A model generated the notes under the pieces. It ran no database searches. It had not been told where the DNA came from and saw nothing but the letters and a program-made list of their open reading frames with translations. Shown piece after piece: positions 5,488-9,223 of a stretch of 9,223 nt of DNA (position 1 is the stretch's first letter; each line of letters opens with the position of its first letter). The stretch spans positions 1-9,223 of the forward strand of contig VBGQ01000203.1 of NCBI GenBank assembly GCA_005882055.1, given 5' to 3'. The DNA comes from Chloroflexota bacterium. GTDB lineage: Bacteria > Chloroflexota > Limnocylindria > QHBO01. The translations under genes were made by a program, and so were the position numbers.

Positions 5488-5981
5488 CCAACCAGGACCA
5501 GGACGTCAGGAACCGGGTTGCTGGTCCCGGGCAGCATGCTCGGGTAGCGGACGAGCGCGAAACCGACCCGTCCGTCGAACCACGGCTTGACGTCGGTCGA
5601 ATACCGATAGGCGGGGCTCGGCATGGTCTTGGTCAGCTCGTCGAGCTGCTGGTCCAGCTGATCGGTCAGGTACTTGTCCACCTGGAGGAGGGGGAAGTGC
5701 CCAAGGAAGCTCTTCAGTGCCGCGCGCTGGTCGCCGGGAAGGTCGAGGCGCAGCTCGTAATAGATCGCCGAGTCCGCCGGCACGTACGAGGCGGCGCCGC
5801 CTGCACCGGCGTTCCGGTTGGTCAGGACGAGCCCGGCCACCAGTCCGATCGCCGCCGCGAGCACGACCACGGCAGCCGCGCCGGGGAGCAGCCAGCGCGG
5901 TCGCTGCGTGGGGGTGATGGACGGCGGGCTGCTGGCTGGCTCTGGCTCGGGAGTCTGCACGGGCACTGAGTCGGAGATCAC
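5286..5981 (-). CDS. DUF3352 domain-containing protein, N-terminal part (frameshifted)
   Basis: The first 164 residues are the true N-terminus of a DUF3352 protein; beyond about 5490 the frame continues into a meaningless Arg/Pro/Ser-rich tail to a stop at 5286. The start is a GTG at 5981, chosen because AGGAGGG (5987-5993) ends 5 nt upstream, the strongest Shine-Dalgarno in the window. An ATG 15 codons further up has no such site. Residues 1-29 are a proline-rich cytoplasmic tail. Residues 31-53 (LLPGAAAVVVLAAAIGLVAG onward) form one membrane helix. YVPADSAIYYELRLDLPGDQ (66-85) is the recognisable start of the extracytoplasmic domain, followed by DELTKTMPSPAYRYSTDVKPW (from 114). The coding sense passes into another frame at the G4 run (5486-5489). 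It lies 104 nt downstream of the permease operon on the same strand. Confidence 0.75.
   Translation of the reverse strand: MISDSVPVQTPEPEPASSPPSITPTQRPRWLLPGAAAVVVLAAAIGLVAGLVLTNRNAGAGGAASYVPADSAIYYELRLDLPGDQRAALKSFLGHFPLLQVDKYLTDQLDQQLDELTKTMPSPAYRYSTDVKPWFDGRVGFALVRYPSMLPGTSNPVPDVLVLVGVMAASRSGQRLPPRLIRPPARPRTSPGRSPRTSSSGEPVPTWWARLSTATPALRRAWAHGMSSRPP
5486..5489 (-). other. Frameshift site in the DUF3352 gene
   Basis: On the minus strand the frame before this site ends D-V-L-V-L-V and the conserved frame after it begins G-Y-G-G-V-T-I-W-S. The junction is a run of four G. Adding one G (G5) restores a single frame. The run does not form a canonical X-XXY-YYZ slippery heptamer in the incoming frame, so a one-base loss or a homopolymer calling error is more likely than programmed frameshifting. 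Confidence 0.7.
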
Positions 5982-6071
5982 GGGTTCCCTCCTGTGCGGA
6001 TCCCTGACGCGGATCTGCGGGCGCACAGCATAGGTCGACGGTTCAGGCGTGCATAACCCCCACTTGGGCTA

Positions 6072-6084
6072 GTCCCATGGGGAC
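6072..6084 (-). terminator. Weak stem-loop after the permease operon
   Basis: GTCCC and GGGAC (5 bp, 3-nt loop) lie 2 nt beyond the stop of the last permease gene and are followed on the minus strand by TAGCCCAAGTGGGGGTTATG, which has no T-tract. It is the only terminator candidate in the 104-nt gap before the DUF3352 gene. It may be too weak to stop transcription, leaving partial read-through into DUF3352. Confidence 0.25.
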
Positions 6085-6085
6085 C

Positions 6086-6883
6086 TCAGCGCGGTACGCC
6101 GGCAGCCTCGGAGCTGATGCGGGAGGCGAGGTAAACGGGGATCACCGACAGGGCGATGGCCAGCAGCGCGACGACGTTGACCACCGGTGCCTGGTTGGGT
6201 CGCAGGTAGTTGTTGAAGATCCAGATCGGGAGCGTCTGCTGGGGGCCCGCCACCAGCAGCGTGACGATGATCTCGTCGAAGCTCAGCGCAAAGGCCAGCA
6301 ACCCGCCGGCGAGCAGCGCGGTGCGGAGGCTCGGAAAGGTGACGTAACGGAAGGTCTGCCAGGTGTCGGCACCCAGGTCCATGGACGCCTCCTCCAGGCT
6401 GCGTGAGGTCCGCCGCAGCCGCGCGATGGCGTTGTTGTAGACGGTCACCACGCAGAAGGTCGCGTGGGCGACGACGATGGTGATCAGCCCGAACTGCACG
6501 CCAATCGTCTTGAAGGCCGTGGCCAGGGCAATCCCGGTCACGATCCCCGGCAGCGCGATGGGAAGGATCACCAGGAAGCTGACCGTCTCACGGCCGAAGA
6601 AGGCAAACCGATGCACCGCGAATGAGGCCAGGGTCCCCAGCACCAGCGCCACCAGCGTCGCGCCGACTGCCGCCTGGATCGAGAGGGCCAGGGAGTTTCG
6701 GATCTCGGCGCTCTGGGCGGCCCGCCCGAACCACTCAAGGGTGAAACCCGCGGGAGGCCAGGTCGGCACGCGGTTGGTGTTGAAGGCGTAGACCACGATC
6801 AGCGCGATGGGCAGGTAGATGAAGAGCAGGATCGCCGCGGTGGCGAGGCGCAACATCAGCCTGACCGTTGGGGAACGTTCCAT
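6086..6883 (-). CDS. ABC transporter permease, PotC-type (spermidine/putrescine family)
   Basis: Second inner-membrane permease of a polyamine-type ABC importer (binding-protein-dependent transport system inner membrane component), 265 residues, a usual length. Six hydrophobic segments are visible, starting with ATAAILLFIYLPIALIVVYA (14-33). The P-P-A-G-F-T-L-E-W-F-G stretch (43-53) is the typical periplasmic loop of the PotC branch. The coupling EAA loop is complete: LEEASMDLGADTWQTFRYVT (163-182) followed by FP, with a full membrane helix before it (FGLITIVVAHATFCVVTVYN, 131-150). It pairs with the upstream permease to form the channel; the transported compound could be spermidine, putrescine or another small cation or organic solute. 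The ATG at 6883 shares one base with the stop of the first permease (TGATG), which indicates translational coupling and rules out the longer frame to 7303, which is antisense-like. Last gene of the operon. Confidence 0.93.
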   Translation of the reverse strand: MERSPTVRLMLRLATAAILLFIYLPIALIVVYAFNTNRVPTWPPAGFTLEWFGRAAQSAEIRNSLALSIQAAVGATLVALVLGTLASFAVHRFAFFGRETVSFLVILPIALPGIVTGIALATAFKTIGVQFGLITIVVAHATFCVVTVYNNAIARLRRTSRSLEEASMDLGADTWQTFRYVTFPSLRTALLAGGLLAFALSFDEIIVTLLVAGPQQTLPIWIFNNYLRPNQAPVVNVVALLAIALSVIPVYLASRISSEAAGVPR

Positions 6884-7698
6884 CAGAGCGACTCGAAGGC
6901 GCCCGTGCGGCGGGCGATGATCAGGTACACGACCATCACGGCGATCGGAACGCAGGCGTACGCCGCGGCCAACGGGGTATTGCCCACCACACCGATGTTC
7001 TCGAACACGATGTTGCCGATGAACTGGGTGCCGCCCGCCACGAGGCTGGGCGTCACGTAGTCGCCCAGCGTCAGGCTGAACGTGAAGATCGATCCGGCGA
7101 TCACAGCTGGCAGGGTCATGGGCAGGATCACCCGCCGGAAGGTCGAGCCCGCGCGGGCACCCAGGTCGGTGAAGACCAGCCAGGCGGACACGTCGCTGAG
7201 ACCCGGACCGTGCAGGCCGAAGGGCGACAGGGCCGAGTCGAGGAAGCCGCCGTTGAGCAGCATGATGCGCCACGCGTAGACCTTGACCAGGTAGCCGGAC
7301 CACAGGGGCAGCACCACCGCCACGATCAGCAGGTTCCGCGTCCGGCGCGACGCGACCCGCGCCATGAAATAGGCAATCGGAAATGCGATCACCGCGTCGG
7401 CGATCGTCACCGCCGCTGCCGTGCGGATCGTGCGGAGGGCGACGTCGCGGAAGACGCTCGTCGAGAGGATCTGGGCGAAGTTGTCGAGGGTCGGCTGCGT
7501 CACCACCCGCCCAGTGAAGGCGTCGTAGGTCCAGAAGGCGTTGATGAGCAGCAGGAGCAGGGCGCCGAGATAAGCGATCACCAGCGCCCCGAGCGGCGGA
7601 CCCAGCAGCAGGCCAAGCTGCAGGCGCGGGTGCCGGTAGAGTGCGGCCGCCAGGCGCCGAGCAAGGGCAGGGCGAGCAGGCTGTGCCGTAGAGGTCAT
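6883..7698 (-). CDS. ABC transporter permease, PotB-type, apparently with an internal in-frame deletion
   Basis: First permease of the polyamine-type importer, 271 residues. Recognisable parts are the first helix (LQLGLLLGPPLGALVIAYLG, 27-46), LDNFAQIL (71-78), the second helix ending IAFPIAYFMARV (104-115), LPLWSGYLVKVYAWRIML (130-147), and a conserved C-terminal half: STFRRVILPMTLPAVIAGS (185-203) then IFTFSLTLGDYVTPSL (204-219), and TQFIGNIVFENIGVVGN (224-240). Between W-L-V-F (173-176) and D-L-G-A-R (178-182) the fourth membrane helix is cut short and the E-A-A/S start of the coupling loop is absent. The partner permease has about 39 residues from helix start to D-L-G; here there are about 12. 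The loss keeps frame. Such a protein should couple poorly to the ATPase and have altered topology. There is no Shine-Dalgarno before the ATG. It lies 74 nt after the binding-protein gene. Confidence 0.88.
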   Translation of the reverse strand: MTSTAQPARPALARRLAAALYRHPRLQLGLLLGPPLGALVIAYLGALLLLLINAFWTYDAFTGRVVTQPTLDNFAQILSTSVFRDVALRTIRTAAAVTIADAVIAFPIAYFMARVASRRTRNLLIVAVVLPLWSGYLVKVYAWRIMLLNGGFLDSALSPFGLHGPGLSDVSAWLVFTDLGARAGSTFRRVILPMTLPAVIAGSIFTFSLTLGDYVTPSLVAGGTQFIGNIVFENIGVVGNTPLAAAYACVPIAVMVVYLIIARRTGAFESL

Positions 7699-7719
7699 GG
7701 GCGGATTGGGTCAGGTGAG

Positions 7720-7751
7720 CGCGGCGGAGGCCATCGGCGTCCTCCGCCGCG
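7720..7751 (-). repeat. Intercistronic stem-loop after the substrate-binding protein gene
   Basis: An 11-bp perfect stem (7720-7730 with 7741-7751) closes a 10-nt loop, ACGCCGATGG on the minus strand. It sits 21 nt after the binding-protein stop and 21 nt before the permease start. No T-tract follows. In binding-protein-dependent transporter operons such hairpins commonly protect the upstream message or partly terminate transcription, giving more binding protein than permease; that role here is inferred. Confidence 0.6.
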
Positions 7752-7772
7752 TCCGTATCGGTCTAGGGCTCG

Positions 7773-8966
7773 TCAGCCCTTGATCTCCGTCCAGGCCTGG
7801 AGCCAGGCGGAATAGTCCTTACAAGTGTTCCCCCGCGAGTCGCCGCAGTTGGCGGTTGGAATCGTCCACAGGTGGACCTTGCTGAAGTAGGCCTCGTCGT
7901 TTGCGTGGAAGGTGTCGCAGTGCCCCGGGGAGAGCTTCTCCGCCTCGGCGCACGCCTTCTGGTTGGATGGCGCCTCTCCGAACCAGACCGCCACCTGCGC
8001 GTTCACCTTGGGAGAGGTGATCCAGTCCATCCACTTGTACATGCAGTTGGGATGCTTGGCGTGGCTGTACATCATCCAGGTGTCGGACCACCCGGTCGAG
8101 CCCTCCTTGGGCAGGACCGCCTTGACGGCGACCGCTGGCTTGGCGGCGAGCATCGTGTTCACCTGGTACTGCCAGGTGGTTCCTGCGGTGAGCGTTCCAG
8201 TGGTGAAGGACTGGATCTGAGCCGCGGCATCGGTCCAGTACTCCTTGATCATCGGCCGCTGGACCTTGAGCAAGGCCACCGCGGCGTCGAACTGCTTCTG
8301 GTCGAGCTCATAGGGGTTCTTGATTCCCAGATCTGGCTGGGTGCTCATCAGGTAGTTGGCCGCATCGGCGATGTAGATCGGATCGTCGTAGACGGACACC
8401 TTGCCCTTGGCTGGTGAGTTCGGGTCGAATACCAGGCTCCAGCTCGTCTGGTCCCCGGGAATGATGTCGCTGCGCCAGACAAGCAGGTTGGCGCCACGAC
8501 CGTGGGGGATCCCGTAATGGACGCCGGCGAACGTGTTGTAGGGCTGGTCCTTGAGTGCCGGGAAGATGTCCTTGTAGTTGGGGACCAGGTCGACGTTGAC
8601 CGGCGCCGCCTCGCCATCCGCCACCAGCCGACCCGAGAGGTTGCCTGATGCCGAGACGCCGTCGTAGTTGCCGGTGTCCATCAGGCTCTTCATGGCGTTC
8701 GACGTGCCGGCCTCCTTGGCGTTGACCTTGCACTTGCCGCCAACCGATGCCTCGAATGGCGTCACCCAGTCATAGGCGGGATCGTTCTTGCCGCTCTCCA
8801 TGTACCCGACCCATCCCACCAGGTCGAGCTCGTCCTCGAGCGCACCGATGCTGGACGGATACGACGGCACCGGCGTGCCGCTCCCGCCACCGGCGTTGCC
8901 GCCACTGCAGCCGCTGAGCAGGATCGCGAACGCCGCGAGCGCGCCAGGGATTCGAAATCGCCTCAT
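7773..8966 (-). CDS. Extracellular substrate-binding lipoprotein, spermidine/putrescine ABC transporter (PotD/F-type)
   Basis: Membrane-anchored solute-binding protein of 397 residues that captures the substrate outside the cell and delivers it to the permeases. It has a lipoprotein signal: R-R near the start, hydrophobic ALAAFAILLSGC (9-20), with lipobox L-S-G-C and acylated Cys20, then a Gly/Ser linker. The mature part follows the PotD/PotF fold (NLLVWRSDIIPGDQTSW, 160-176; GWSDTWMMYSHAKHPNC, 292-308; WFGEAPSNQKAC, 328-339). Besides Cys20 there are six cysteines (79, 308, 339, 350, 374, 382), which could form three disulfides outside the cell. Substrate is likely a polyamine or similar cation, but binding residues cannot be read with certainty. 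The ATG at 8966 is preferred to the one at 8978 because GGAGGA (8971-8976) is correctly spaced before it. It overlaps the ATPase stop as ATGA. Confidence 0.93.
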   Translation of the reverse strand: MRRFRIPGALAAFAILLSGCSGGNAGGGSGTPVPSYPSSIGALEDELDLVGWVGYMESGKNDPAYDWVTPFEASVGGKCKVNAKEAGTSNAMKSLMDTGNYDGVSASGNLSGRLVADGEAAPVNVDLVPNYKDIFPALKDQPYNTFAGVHYGIPHGRGANLLVWRSDIIPGDQTSWSLVFDPNSPAKGKVSVYDDPIYIADAANYLMSTQPDLGIKNPYELDQKQFDAAVALLKVQRPMIKEYWTDAAAQIQSFTTGTLTAGTTWQYQVNTMLAAKPAVAVKAVLPKEGSTGWSDTWMMYSHAKHPNCMYKWMDWITSPKVNAQVAVWFGEAPSNQKACAEAEKLSPGHCDTFHANDEAYFSKVHLWTIPTANCGDSRGNTCKDYSAWLQAWTEIKG

Positions 8967-9223
8967 GGGTTCCTCCATGCCTCTTTATCCCCCGCCGATG
9001 GCCCGCCGGCCAGCTCCAGTACGTGCCGGCGTTTCCACACCAGCCGCACGGCTCGCCCGCGGGCAGCAAGCACCTCCATCGAGGAGGTCTCCAGGTTCTG
9101 CTGGGTGACGACCAGCTCGCCACCCGCCTCGAGCGCCACGATGTAGCGCGTGTCCGAACCGAGGTAGATGACGTCGCGAATCACGCCGATCGCCGAGAGC
9201 TCGTCTTGGGCGACCGCATGGTC
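8963..9223 (-). CDS. ABC transporter ATP-binding protein, PotA-type, C-terminal TOBE domain (partial)
   Basis: Last 86 residues of the ATPase subunit; the nucleotide-binding domain lies beyond the window edge. The frame is open to the edge. What remains is the regulatory TOBE_2 domain of polyamine/iron-type importer ATPases: SAIGVIRDVIYLGSDTRYIV, then LEAGGELVVTQQN and LETSSMEVLAARGRAVRLVW, with the typical G-x-D-T-x-Y and the R-V/A-V-R-L-x-W end. A GTG at 9184 would be a false internal start. The stop overlaps the ATG of the binding-protein gene by four bases (ATGA), so the operon runs ATPase, binding protein, permease 1, permease 2. No Walker or signature motif is visible, so the PotA call rests on the TOBE domain and the neighbours. 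Confidence 0.85.
   Translation of the reverse strand, partial: DHAVAQDELSAIGVIRDVIYLGSDTRYIVALEAGGELVVTQQNLETSSMEVLAARGRAVRLVWKRRHVLELAGGPSAGDKEAWRNP

Noticed and set aside
5480..5495. Programmed -1 frameshift in the DUF3352 gene
   Set aside because: The incoming frame lacks a canonical slippery heptamer, and the frame before the shift continues for ~67 meaningless codons instead of stopping soon.
6000..6060. Promoter for DUF3352 with TATGCT as -10
   Set aside because: Only 4 of 6 matches, and no acceptable -35 at normal spacing.
6868..7815. 315-codon open frame on the plus strand across the permease genes
   Set aside because: His/Gln/Arg/Asp-rich composition typical of antisense frames opposite membrane proteins.

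Overview
The window is GC-rich, gene-dense bacterial DNA with short intergenic gaps, no RNA genes, no CRISPR and no transposon. The predicted proteins (actinobacterial/Chloroflexota-type spermidine/putrescine-like ABC system, DUF3352 membrane-anchored protein, an M-C-Y-D-starting dienelactone hydrolase, a thioredoxin-like [2Fe-2S] ferredoxin, and a CysRS-tail/glycosyltransferase hybrid) suggest an environmental member of Chloroflexota or a neighbouring high-GC Terrabacteria lineage. That placement rests on recognising family flavour, not on a search. Several genes lack a Shine-Dalgarno sequence, while a few (substrate-binding protein, DUF3352 protein, glycosyltransferase) have a clear one.

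Layout. Minus strand 1-2477: a likely transcription unit running rhomboid protease (with N-terminal TPR-like region) -> dienelactone hydrolase -> EamA/DMT exporter, the last cut by the window edge. Minus strand 2636-2821: a 61-residue excisionase-type helix-turn-helix protein with its own intrinsic-type terminator. The 158-nt gap between it and the rhomboid gene holds at least two perfect stem-loops and a possible leaderless promoter. Plus strand 2956-4366: a thioredoxin-like ferredoxin overlapping a glycosyltransferase that carries a cysteinyl-tRNA-synthetase-like tail at its N-terminus. Minus strand 4297-5981: a DUF3352 protein split by a one-base frameshift in a C4/G4 run, whose 3' end overlaps the convergent glycosyltransferase by 70 nt. 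Minus strand 6086-9223: a polyamine-type ABC importer operon in the order ATPase (3' end only) -> lipoprotein binding protein -> permease 1 -> permease 2, tightly coupled (ATGA and TGATG overlaps) apart from a 74-nt gap with a strong stem-loop after the binding protein.

What stands out. The first permease (PotB-type) looks as if about 25-30 residues are missing in frame, removing most of one membrane helix and the start of the EAA loop; the second permease in the same operon has this region intact. The glycosyltransferase may lack a shorter internal segment. With the DUF3352 frameshift this makes three apparent lesions in about 3.3 kb, so either gene decay or an assembly/consensus problem should be considered. 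Two stem-loops 5 kb apart share a 10-nt loop with the hexamer GCCGAT at the same place. I did not find convincing evidence of a new defence or mobile system; the most original item is the tRNA-synthetase-tail/glycosyltransferase fusion.
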